Assembly: GCA_031282565.1 (NCBI GenBank) | Contig: JAITDL010000003.1 | Location: 1 to 20,683 of the forward strand | Direction of reading: 5' to 3' | Source: Puniceicoccales bacterium | GTDB lineage: Bacteria > Verrucomicrobiota > Verrucomicrobiia > Opitutales > JAIRLM01 | DNA: 20,683 nt | Notes under the pieces: model-generated | What the model saw: the letters and a program-made list of their open reading frames with translations, nothing else | Told to the model about the DNA's origin: nothing | Database searches by the model: none | Made by a program: the position numbers and the translations under genes | Shown: positions 1 to 6,780 of the stretch, piece after piece | Layout: each line of letters begins with the position of its first letter | How positions within the stretch are numbered: the stretch's first letter is position 1

Positions 1-202
1 CAGTTAGGACGCTTAGGCAAATTAGTGCAACCCACTGGCCGAAACTGCGCGTCGGCAGCAGGCAGCCGGTGGCAACTTTTGCGGCCATAACCTTCTCAAT
101 GAGCGCGGGAAGCGTCACATCGGCAGCTGCGCAAATGAACGGTAGGCAAAATGTTCCAACAAAATTGGATACAACAATAGCCTGCCGCTCACCAGCGCCC
201 AT
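1..202 (-). CDS. partial paralogue of the neighbouring 872-aa membrane protein (N-terminus only)
   Basis: This is the first 67 codons of a minus-strand gene cut by the left window edge. It starts ATG-GGC-GCT at 202. The residues VSNFVGTFCLPFIC, then KVATGCLLPTRSFGQW and ALICLSVLT, match the N-terminus of the 872-aa protein next door almost residue for residue. At DNA level bases 1-180 differ from 2650-2829 at only about 10 positions by my count. It carries the same pair of hydrophobic segments (about residues 12-35 and from 57 on). It lies 30 bases after the stop of the 872-aa gene on the same strand, so the two are a tandem duplication. A TTGACA hexamer (231-236) overlaps the upstream stop codon. 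Function is unknown; a membrane role is inferred from hydrophobicity. Confidence 0.8.
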   Translation of the reverse strand, partial: MGAGERQAIVVSNFVGTFCLPFICAAADVTLPALIEKVMAAKVATGCLLPTRSFGQWVALICLSVLT

Positions 203-230
203 GAAAATCAGCTATGGAACTATGGCGAAA

Positions 231-236
231 TGTCAA
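231..236 (-). promoter_or_regulatory. -35-like TTGACA of the left-edge paralogue
   Basis: TTGACA on the minus strand overlaps the TGA stop of the 872-aa gene and ends 28 bases before the ATG at 202. The bases between it and the start resemble the matching stretch before 2851 (both contain CCATAGTTCCATAG). No good -10 hexamer is visible. Confidence 0.4.
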
Positions 237-2851
237 GGAGATGCCTCGATCTGGCGAAGAATGTGCTTCGGAACTTTCCCATAATACATTGAGTTAAGTA
301 ATGCAAGGACTCCTGCGGACGACCTGAGCGCGGCAAACGTATTGGTCGTGCCCGGATTTAGCGCCCTCATGTCAAGAGTTTTGCGCAACTGGCTTGGTTT
401 GTAATAGCCGCTAATGGCTGAGATCTGCTCGTTGAAGATTTGCCTAGCGATGCCATCTATTTTTTCAGCCACGCATGCTGCCACTGACTCATCCAAATCG
501 TAGCCATTGCTCTTGGCATCATCCACCATTGCCTTGCAGAGCTGACGTGCAACTTCAAACTTGGAAAGTGGACGTCGCAGTAACTCAAATCCAAAATACT
601 TTGCAACAACGCACATTTTGAGCTTTTCAAAATCGGAATTTCCGTATACTTGGAAGCTATCAGAAATCGTTTTTTTTACTGCATCTTTGAGAAAGCCGCC
701 GTTTTTCCATTCTTGCCAGTGATGTTGATCAATGCCAGATGGCACTTCCATTTTTTCCAACTCCGCCACAACCGATGTCGCACAACTATCAACACATTCG
801 ACAAATTCTTTGCCATCTCCTCCGTCAGTAATCAGCACCATAACATCTGCGGTCATCCTTCCGGTGCTCGCGAAAACTCTCCCAGCCACATAACGCGCCA
901 TAACGGTTTCAATAAACCAATTCCATGTTTCCCTATCTTTGCCAAACAGATCTACGCCTTCGCTGAGTTTAAATTTGCTCCCTACACCGAATGCCGCCAC
1001 GAAAGTATTGAAAATATCTTCCCCGGTGCGTCCGTCGCATGATTTAACCTGCAAACTTTGCATGCTAAATGAATGGAATTTTTTATCGGGCCCAAGAAAT
1101 GCGTACTTGCCAGAATAGCATCCCGCGAACCTACTATTCATGCAATCTAGGATTCCGCCCTTTCCTGCGACACTGGCTCCGGATCCGTCTAACGGCACAA
1201 ATAGATATGTCGCAATCTTTCCAATAGCCTCTTCGGCGCACATATTCGACGGCTCACTTTCCCGTGGCGCCTCTGGTTCAGTGGCGACGATCGAACTGTT
1301 TTTTCGGAAAATTTTCAAAAACACACCGCTTCTTCTGGCCGCTTGCTTCTTAGCCATGAAATAGGCACATAGCCATATTATCCCGGCAGTCAGAATGCTC
1401 AGCAAAATCCTCGCCGTCCAATCGCCAAATGACAAGTCTACAACGTGGGCAGTTTTGCAGGCATCGACTTCGGTTGTCCTGTGCTGCTGAAGTGCAAATG
1501 GCACAAGAAAAACGCGTTCGAAATTTGTCAACTCTCCAGAGACGTCATGAACGTCTGCCACCGATACATCGGCAGCTCGAGGTCGTCTGTCCTCCAACTC
1601 CTTCAGCGCCTTCTCCATTGCCACCACTTTAGCAATGGAAGCCCGCACCTCTCCGTCACCGCAAGCCATTTCAGCAAGTGAATCGGCAACCTTTACGGTC
1701 ACTCCTCCGCCATTTGTTATTTCGCTGTCGCCAATGGCAAAACATTTCCGCGAACAATACTCTGCAATTAGATCGGCAATCTGATCTCTCACGCACGCAA
1801 GCTTTTGAGCATGTTGAGTTTTGCCGTCATTCAAAAACACTGCCCAAATTGCGATGGACCAGCTGGAACTCATATCTTTATCGGTGTAGTAGTGCTCACT
1901 ATTTTTTTTGCCGCAGGACAGTGCAAATGCTATTCCCAGCATCACATTTGTCATCGACGCTTTGTCGTATGCTCTAATCTTGTCGCACAGCTTGCCATAT
2001 AGATCGCCGAAACCATTGTCATCTAGGATTGATTTTATTGCTGGACCAATATCAGGAATAATATCATCATAAATTTTTCCGTCTGTGAACCTGCCTAGTT
2101 CGATGGGTGCAAGTTGTCCAGGTTCGGCATCTTTGCCGGGAAAAAATTTTGCAGTAAACAACTTTGCACCTTCCTTCTCCGCTTCTTTCAGCATTTCGAT
2201 GGCGACGGCTGCCTCGATGCGCCTGCGAACTGCGGCTGCTAGAGCACACCACTTCTCGGGATAATCGCCGCGACTTTTGTTCCAGCTGAAAGCTCCACGA
2301 TAGTAATCGAAAAATTCACCAAGAATTTTAGCGAAGTATTCGTTGGCAGCCTGCTCGCCCTCCACGTCAGGGAAAAGCAACTTTGGAAACCCAAACGCGG
2401 TCGGGTTTCCGGATTCATTGAAGATATGTGAGTCACACATACGTAGCCTAACTACATCTACAAATTCTTCGACAGTAGTGTCTTGGATGAAAATTTTTAG
2501 CAAATCATCTTCGGATTCATTTGGCAGCTCTGGCTGTGCTGCTAGCTCCAACTTTCCATTCGCGGCATTGAAGAACAATTTGATATCGCTTCCATCTTTT
2601 TTCATGTCTCTGCTAACAATTGCTTTGGCGACGATCCAAATTATGCCAACAGTTAGGACACTTAGGCAAATTAGTGCAACCCACTGGCCGAAACTGCGCG
2701 TCGGCAGCAGGCAGCCGGTGGCAACTTTTGCGGCCACAACCTTCTCAACGAGTGCGGCAAGCGTCACAGCGGCAGTTGCGCAAATGAATGGTAGGCAAAA
2801 TGTTCCAACAAAATTGGATACAACAACCGCCTGCTCGCCACCGGTTTCCAC
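233..2851 (-). CDS. unknown two-module membrane protein, 872 aa
   Basis: I do not recognise the family. The start is GTG at 2851, with no Shine-Dalgarno. Two hydrophobic segments lie near the N-terminus (about residues 12-35 and 56-77), followed by a long soluble part to about 430. A second block (about 440-505) repeats this layout in weaker form: LTNFERVFLVPFAL resembles VSNFVGTFCLPFIC, and DWTARILLSILTAGIIWL resembles QWVALICLSVLTVGIIWI. A second soluble part (505-872) follows. The soluble parts also share a faint pattern: DNGFGDLYGKLCDKIR near 280 resembles DSFQVYGNSDFEKLKM near 731, and PELPNESE resembles PEAPRESE. The protein thus looks like an internal duplication. The region before 1-232 on this strand is a further paralogue. 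Paired helices with large soluble domains fit an Inc-like or secreted membrane protein, but that is inference. Confidence 0.85.
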   Translation of the reverse strand: METGGEQAVVVSNFVGTFCLPFICATAAVTLAALVEKVVAAKVATGCLLPTRSFGQWVALICLSVLTVGIIWIVAKAIVSRDMKKDGSDIKLFFNAANGKLELAAQPELPNESEDDLLKIFIQDTTVEEFVDVVRLRMCDSHIFNESGNPTAFGFPKLLFPDVEGEQAANEYFAKILGEFFDYYRGAFSWNKSRGDYPEKWCALAAAVRRRIEAAVAIEMLKEAEKEGAKLFTAKFFPGKDAEPGQLAPIELGRFTDGKIYDDIIPDIGPAIKSILDDNGFGDLYGKLCDKIRAYDKASMTNVMLGIAFALSCGKKNSEHYYTDKDMSSSWSIAIWAVFLNDGKTQHAQKLACVRDQIADLIAEYCSRKCFAIGDSEITNGGGVTVKVADSLAEMACGDGEVRASIAKVVAMEKALKELEDRRPRAADVSVADVHDVSGELTNFERVFLVPFALQQHRTTEVDACKTAHVVDLSFGDWTARILLSILTAGIIWLCAYFMAKKQAARRSGVFLKIFRKNSSIVATEPEAPRESEPSNMCAEEAIGKIATYLFVPLDGSGASVAGKGGILDCMNSRFAGCYSGKYAFLGPDKKFHSFSMQSLQVKSCDGRTGEDIFNTFVAAFGVGSKFKLSEGVDLFGKDRETWNWFIETVMARYVAGRVFASTGRMTADVMVLITDGGDGKEFVECVDSCATSVVAELEKMEVPSGIDQHHWQEWKNGGFLKDAVKKTISDSFQVYGNSDFEKLKMCVVAKYFGFELLRRPLSKFEVARQLCKAMVDDAKSNGYDLDESVAACVAEKIDGIARQIFNEQISAISGYYKPSQLRKTLDMRALNPGTTNTFAALRSSAGVLALLNSMYYGKVPKHILRQIEASP

Positions 2852-2880
2852 ACGAAAACAACTATGGAACTATGGTGGAA

Positions 2881-2886
2881 TGTCAA
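2881..2886 (-). promoter_or_regulatory. -35-like TTGACA of the 872-aa gene
   Basis: TTGACA reads on the minus strand and ends 29 bases before the GTG at 2851. A -10 at 17-base spacing would be AGTTGT, which is poor. CATAGT at 14-base spacing (2861-2866) is the alternative. The fixed -35-to-start distance matches the other unknown genes here. The paralogue at 202 has the same TTGACA at 231-236, 28 bases before its ATG. Confidence 0.45.
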
Positions 2887-2893
2887 GATTTGC

Positions 2894-3442
2894 CTATAGT
2901 GGCTCCTCAAATAAAACTTGGAGGAATATCTTACACGCTGCATAGCAGGCTCTTTCTCTCATGAGTTCACGATTTGCCGTCGCATGACTCAAATCTATGC
3001 GCTGAACAATTTCCCTCGTTGGCGTGCGGATTGATAGATAAACTGCGCGATCGCTGCAGTCCTTGGCCGCAATTGCGATTGAAAAATCGCTGTTCAATAA
3101 CTTCCTAATGCCGTCCGCCATGGCGATGGCAACTTCGCGACTGCAGTGGCCGAAATTTCCAAGAAATATTTCACTTATGCACAGAATTGACCAGACGGAT
3201 TCATCGCCGGAAACAACCACCGTCCCACGGAGTACGCGGCCAACGTCGGCTTCGCCGTGCCACAGATCGGAAAACATTCCGCCCGTGACCGACTCGGCGA
3301 ATGAAATTGTCTGCCCTCGCCGCAGCAATATGGATACGGCCATGGCTATGAGCGAAAAAACATCGCCCGAGCCACCACCCTGGAATGAGTAGCGCGCTTC
3401 ATCGGGCGATCCGTCGATCGAAACTATGCCGCAACTGTCCAA
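2894..3442 (-). CDS. stand-alone CinA C-terminal domain protein (PncC-like), possibly inactive
   Basis: The 182-aa product matches the CinA C-terminal domain, whose known members (PncC) deamidate nicotinamide mononucleotide in NAD recycling. Visible landmarks are FAESVTGG at residues 48-55 (family AESCTGG), GTVVVSGDESV at 73-83 (family GVVTYSNEAK) and SREVAIAMADGIRKLL at 101-116. The last is followed by AIAAKDCSD, where the family has a GIAGP-type loop. The conserved Tyr and Lys of the second motif and the Gly/Pro-rich loop are changed, so enzymatic activity is doubtful. The molybdopterin-binding N-terminal domain of full CinA is absent. The start is taken as TTG at 3442, with AAGAAG just upstream. 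ATG at residue 34 is the next choice but would remove the first helix of the domain. The 872-aa gene follows 42 bases downstream. Confidence 0.75.
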   Translation of the reverse strand: MDSCGIVSIDGSPDEARYSFQGGGSGDVFSLIAMAVSILLRRGQTISFAESVTGGMFSDLWHGEADVGRVLRGTVVVSGDESVWSILCISEIFLGNFGHCSREVAIAMADGIRKLLNSDFSIAIAAKDCSDRAVYLSIRTPTREIVQRIDLSHATANRELMRERACYAACKIFLQVLFEEPL

Positions 3443-3458
3443 AACTTCTTGACTTCAA

Positions 3459-3487
3459 CAAATATTTCCACGGAATCGTGCTGTCAA
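3459..3487 (-). promoter_or_regulatory. promoter of the CinA-like gene
   Basis: On the minus strand TTGACA (3482-3487) is followed by a 17-base spacer and TATTTG (3459-3464). Transcription would begin near 3452, giving a leader of about 10 bases before the TTG at 3442. Unlike the unknown genes here, its -35 lies 39 bases from the start codon. Confidence 0.5.
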
Positions 3488-3505
3488 AGCGAAAGTTTTG
3501 CACCT

Positions 3506-3910
3506 GGGGGCGCATGGATTCGATCCCATGGGGCAGGACGGAGCAGCGTGCCGGGGATGAATGGTTGGCCCCGTTAGCAATCCATTCACTGTCTGTAAAT
3601 GGCAAAAAGAACATAATTAGGGGTCTCAAATTCGGCTCTTCCGAGTCGTTCGCGATGGCTGCCTAATTGCAATTGCCGCGCACAATGCCGTGGCACGTCG
3701 CAGGGGTTGACTGCTCGCTAGGTCTCTGCGGCGAAAAATAGCGGGCGGGGTTCCGATTCGTGCGAGGTCGGAATCGCATAAATCCGCACCAGCTTCCATT
3801 GTCCATGTTGCGGCGGGACATGGAAGTTAAACAAAATGACGCAACTACGCACGTAGACGCACCGCCCGAGACCATGGGAGACGTGGGTTCGACTCCCACC
3901 GCCTCCACCA
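3506..3910 (+). ncRNA. ssrA: transfer-messenger RNA (tmRNA)
   Basis: The RNA rescues stalled ribosomes and tags the unfinished protein for proteolysis, working with SmpB. The 5' GGGGGCG (3506-3512) pairs with CGCCTCC (3900-3906), leaving discriminator A and an encoded CCA (3908-3910). The T arm is GTGGG-TTCGACT-CCCAC (3883-3899). The 5' part has the typical GGATTCGA. Helix 2 forms between TCCCATGG (3524-3531) and CCATGGGA (3872-3879). The tag frame ends at TAA 3664-3666. Read from GGC at 3601 it gives 21 residues, GKKNIIRGLKFGSSESFAMAA minus any uncertainty in the resume codon (AAT at 3598 is possible). It ends in AMAA rather than the commoner ALAA. It is divergent from the CinA-like gene. 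No clear terminator follows. Confidence 0.95.
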
Positions 3911-3932
3911 ATTTGTTGCGGCGGCGCAGAAT

Positions 3933-4931
3933 TCACAGCAGCAGTGGAGCATTGATGTCATCAGGTTCCAATTCGTCGCCGAAATCATAGCCGTGCGGAG
4001 GCGTCTTCAAATCACCGAACGTGCCAAATGCGCTCATTGGTACTTCGATTTGTTTCAGCTCGTTCACATCAGCACCGAATTGACTAATGACAGCCTCAAT
4101 TTGCGGCAGGAACCTTCCGACAAGCTCCGCAGTCACATTGCCGCCATGGCGCATGCCGGTCCGAATGCGCCGCAACAAATTCGGCCGCTCAGCAAGCAGA
4201 GCCAATATAAAAAAAACGACAACAATCGCAGCCATAACATCTCTGGCATTTTCATCGCCATTCAGATTGTTAAGTGCATTCACGCGCGCAACAGCATGTT
4301 GTAATTTCACTCCGTCTTTTTGCATTACTTCCATGCGACGGCCAGCTGCAATTCTCACATCTTCTCCGTATTGTCTCATCCAAGTACTTCTTGGAATCCC
4401 GCACGAGCGGTATTCCAAGAAGGCCTTCTCCTGTGTCCATTCACCTCTTATGTCTTCCTCGCATGCCGTGCGGTTGCTGCGGGAAGTGTATCCATCAACC
4501 GCTGCAGAGAATTTCACACAAAAATCATTGAGCCCTACACGCGCCGCGGGAAATCCACCTTCCACGTTAGCACATTGCTGCCGCACCGTTGTATTTGGGT
4601 TTGGAATTATTCTCTGGATGTGGAAAGTAATCCTGGCCATATTGGCTATGGCATCGCCAGATCGACCATCGATCAGCAAAGAGAACATTGACATCAAAAT
4701 AGCAGCAAATCCAAAAAATATAAGTAGGAATCCTGAGCCCGGCATGCAAAACGCCCCGGTAACAATAAGTCCAACACCGAGCGCAGCAATACAAAGCGCA
4801 CGGAAATTCCTACCTCGCACTTCTCCATTGAATTTATTCGCATCGGTGACATTTTGCTGTACAATGTCTTCAAACGGAGGCAATTGGGCGAACTCTTCAC
4901 GCCCAGGTACAAAACCAACTGCACGACTCAC
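3933..4931 (-). CDS. unknown membrane protein with paired N-terminal helices, 332 aa
   Basis: I do not recognise the family. The start is GTG at 4931. About 44 soluble residues precede two hydrophobic stretches separated by a short MPGSG turn (about 45-62 and 67-87), the two-lobed pattern of chlamydial Inc proteins. A third hydrophobic segment, AAIVVVFFILALLA, lies at about 234-247. The C-terminus is acidic and ends APLLL. There is no Shine-Dalgarno; instead a -35/-10 pair sits directly before the start codon. The gene is divergent from the 313-aa Inc-like gene across 185 bases and ends 22 bases from the tmRNA 3' end, convergent with it. Membrane location is inferred from sequence; function is unknown. 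Confidence 0.85.
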   Translation of the reverse strand: MSRAVGFVPGREEFAQLPPFEDIVQQNVTDANKFNGEVRGRNFRALCIAALGVGLIVTGAFCMPGSGFLLIFFGFAAILMSMFSLLIDGRSGDAIANMARITFHIQRIIPNPNTTVRQQCANVEGGFPAARVGLNDFCVKFSAAVDGYTSRSNRTACEEDIRGEWTQEKAFLEYRSCGIPRSTWMRQYGEDVRIAAGRRMEVMQKDGVKLQHAVARVNALNNLNGDENARDVMAAIVVVFFILALLAERPNLLRRIRTGMRHGGNVTAELVGRFLPQIEAVISQFGADVNELKQIEVPMSAFGTFGDLKTPPHGYDFGDELEPDDINAPLLL

Positions 4932-4937
4932 AGTTCA

Positions 4938-4966
4938 ATTATGATCCAAGAGCCATTTTTTTGCAA
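4938..4966 (-). promoter_or_regulatory. leaderless-type promoter of the 332-aa gene
   Basis: TTGCAA (4961-4966), 17-base spacer, CATAAT (4938-4943), then 6 bases to the GTG at 4931, all read on the minus strand. The expected transcription start coincides with the start codon. ACAATTTTCA lies directly upstream of the -35 and is nearly repeated before the -35 of the 358-aa gene. Confidence 0.65.
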
Positions 4967-5080
4967 TGAAAATTGTTAAAATTCTTCCAGTTTGTCGCCA
5001 TTGCAATGGCATATCATACTCCGTTCGTCGCACATACGACACAGCATCACACGGACATTGACAGCGCAGGCGAAATCTAC

Positions 5081-5109
5081 TTGCGAAAATTTTAATTCCC
5101 CGCCATACT
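5081..5109 (+). promoter_or_regulatory. leaderless-type promoter of the 313-aa gene
   Basis: TTGCGA (5081-5086), 17-base spacer, CATACT (5104-5109), then 7 bases to the ATG at 5117. No Shine-Dalgarno is present. Confidence 0.5.
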
Positions 5110-5116
5110 ATTCGAA

Positions 5117-6058
5117 ATGTCTACAGCTCCCGCATCTATGAACATAGCGCAAACTCCAGAGCAGAGACATGATCGCGAAGCCGCAGAATGCACCAATCTG
5201 GAATTGGTGATTGCTACGTACAACGCTGGTAAAGATTTTGCTGGTGCAGTGACGTGTTGTGGCGCCGCGGTTATGTGCGGTAGCCCACTCTTCGCCATAG
5301 CGCTGGCGTCTATGTTGGCATGTTGCGGAGTCATGTGGCCGCTAATACTATTAGCCGTCGTATTTGTCGCCGGAGGAATCATTGCGCTATGGGGCTGCAT
5401 GCTCACGCCAAATCGCTACATAGACGGTAAGTCGATTGATGACATTGAATACAGCTATGAATCTAAACTAGAAAGCTGGCGTCGCGAGGAATTTGCAATG
5501 AGATTCGTTCCACGGGGCGCAACCATTGCCTCCATGTGCGAAAAATCTGGGGCTGATCCCGAAGAAGTAGTGCCGCGACTTAATGACCTGCCAAATGCCC
5601 CTCTTAGAATAGAACTAGACGAAAACAAAGCGGAAATTCTCCGCCTAAACTTAGATATTACAAATTACAACGAAGCCATTGTCGATGTCCAGCCGGAAAA
5701 AGAGCTGATCCAGCTTCGTCAACGCATCGACCATGCAGAATATGAGCTAAACTACCTTGTTAGGCGCAATAGTGAGCTGGAAAATCAGTTGCAAAAAGCT
5801 AACAATCCTGGGTTTAATGCGAACTCAAACGGACGACGCGTCGTCGAATGGCTGGCCGGACACTGTCAAGAGCACAATTACAGTTCAAAAGCGTGCAGCA
5901 TTATCATGTCAGAGGTGGCCCACGTTTCCCGGCTACTCGGACTTGACATCAGAGAACTCAACGGCCTAGCACCTCCAGTGCAACCACGCGGGAGTCCAAA
6001 ACATCGGGCTGTCGCGGGCTATTCTCCTCTTCCCATGGATGGTGGCAGAACGGACTAA
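5117..6058 (+). CDS. unknown Inc-like membrane protein with coiled coil, 313 aa
   Basis: I do not recognise the family. A soluble N-terminus of about 40 residues is followed by two adjoining hydrophobic stretches rich in Cys and Ala (about 41-70 and 73-95). A long soluble tail includes a likely coiled coil (about 167-230, with heptad-like LRLNLDITNYNEAI and LRQRIDHAEYELNYLVRR). This layout of two close helices plus a coiled coil is that of inclusion-membrane proteins, some of which bind host SNAREs. Any such role here is inference. The start is ATG at 5117 without a Shine-Dalgarno. The gene runs convergent to the 204-aa gene with a 32-base gap and no visible terminator. Confidence 0.85.
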   Translation: MSTAPASMNIAQTPEQRHDREAAECTNLELVIATYNAGKDFAGAVTCCGAAVMCGSPLFAIALASMLACCGVMWPLILLAVVFVAGGIIALWGCMLTPNRYIDGKSIDDIEYSYESKLESWRREEFAMRFVPRGATIASMCEKSGADPEEVVPRLNDLPNAPLRIELDENKAEILRLNLDITNYNEAIVDVQPEKELIQLRQRIDHAEYELNYLVRRNSELENQLQKANNPGFNANSNGRRVVEWLAGHCQEHNYSSKACSIIMSEVAHVSRLLGLDIRELNGLAPPVQPRGSPKHRAVAGYSPLPMDGGRTD

Positions 6059-6090
6059 AATTCATCGCGCCGCCGGTCTGCTGGCCACGG

Positions 6091-6705
6091 CTACTCTTCG
6101 CCTGGACCATCATCATCCTCTTTTCCTTCGTTAGCCGCACGCTCACGTTCCTCTTTTTTTCTTTTCTCTTCTTCAATAAATTTTTGCGGGTCGACATTAT
6201 ACTGCTGCCTTGCGCCGAACATGCCGTATATGATTTGTGCGTCCTCGTCCCTATCATTGTAGAGAACGGTGAACGCTGCGAGCGCTCTTGGGTTGGCAAA
6301 AAGAGCTGACACAGATGGGCTTGTCTGTAGAACTTTTAGAAGCTCCTTTGAATCTTCGTCGTCTTTTCCTTGCAACTTCTTAACTATCTTTTTGACAACT
6401 TGCCTTCCAAATGGAGCCCTGTCGAAGCCCAGCATGACATCAACTGTCAGGACAATGGAATAGGAAATTACTATGGCGCACACTGACATGGAAACTATCA
6501 GCGCGATGTTAACTCCGATTGCGCCAACCACCAGAAATGCAACAAAAATTGCCAGCAGCAGCGACAGAACAACAATGCCGCATACGCATTTTATGTCCCA
6601 GCAAAGGAATGAAGTTGGCACCTTACTAGCCACATCTTCATCATTCGAAGCACCAGGGCTGGACGCCACAGCAGCTCCATCGCCGGTCTCGCCAACACCA
6701 CTCAT
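6091..6705 (-). CDS. unknown Inc-like membrane protein, 204 aa
   Basis: I do not recognise the family. The N-terminus (1-36) is acidic and Ser/Ala/Gly-rich. An almost unbroken hydrophobic block of about 52 residues (39-90) would form two adjoining membrane helices. The tail contains a basic patch (VVKKIVKKLQ, about 103-112) and ends in a highly charged stretch (IEEEKRKKEERERAANEGKE, then acidic to the C-terminus). The start is ATG at 6705, again without a Shine-Dalgarno and 30 bases from a TTGACA. It sits between the convergent 313-aa gene and serS, reading in the same direction as serS with a 75-base gap. Both termini would be expected on the same face of the membrane. Confidence 0.85.
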   Translation of the reverse strand: MSGVGETGDGAAVASSPGASNDEDVASKVPTSFLCWDIKCVCGIVVLSLLLAIFVAFLVVGAIGVNIALIVSMSVCAIVISYSIVLTVDVMLGFDRAPFGRQVVKKIVKKLQGKDDEDSKELLKVLQTSPSVSALFANPRALAAFTVLYNDRDEDAQIIYGMFGARQQYNVDPQKFIEEEKRKKEERERAANEGKEDDDGPGEE

Positions 6706-6712
6706 CGGATGC

Positions 6713-6741
6713 AGGCTAGGCTAAAATATAACTTTTGTCAA
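6713..6741 (-). promoter_or_regulatory. leaderless-type promoter of the 204-aa gene
   Basis: TTGACA (6736-6741), 17-base spacer, TAGCCT (6713-6718, weak -10), then 7 bases to the ATG at 6705, on the minus strand. Confidence 0.5.
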
Positions 6742-6780
6742 ATTTCCATTGGGAATTTTTTATGCGCCGGCGAACTGCAC

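Noticed and set aside
3663..3936. Minus-strand open frames containing VEAVGVEPTSPMV and GGGGSRTHVSHG
   Set aside because: They are antisense to the tmRNA 3' domain; such peptides are well-known false annotations over tRNA-like sequence.
4997..5010. 14-base palindrome GCCATTGCAATGGC between the divergent 332- and 313-aa genes
   Set aside because: A palindrome of this length is expected about once by chance in a window of this size, and nothing else supports an operator.
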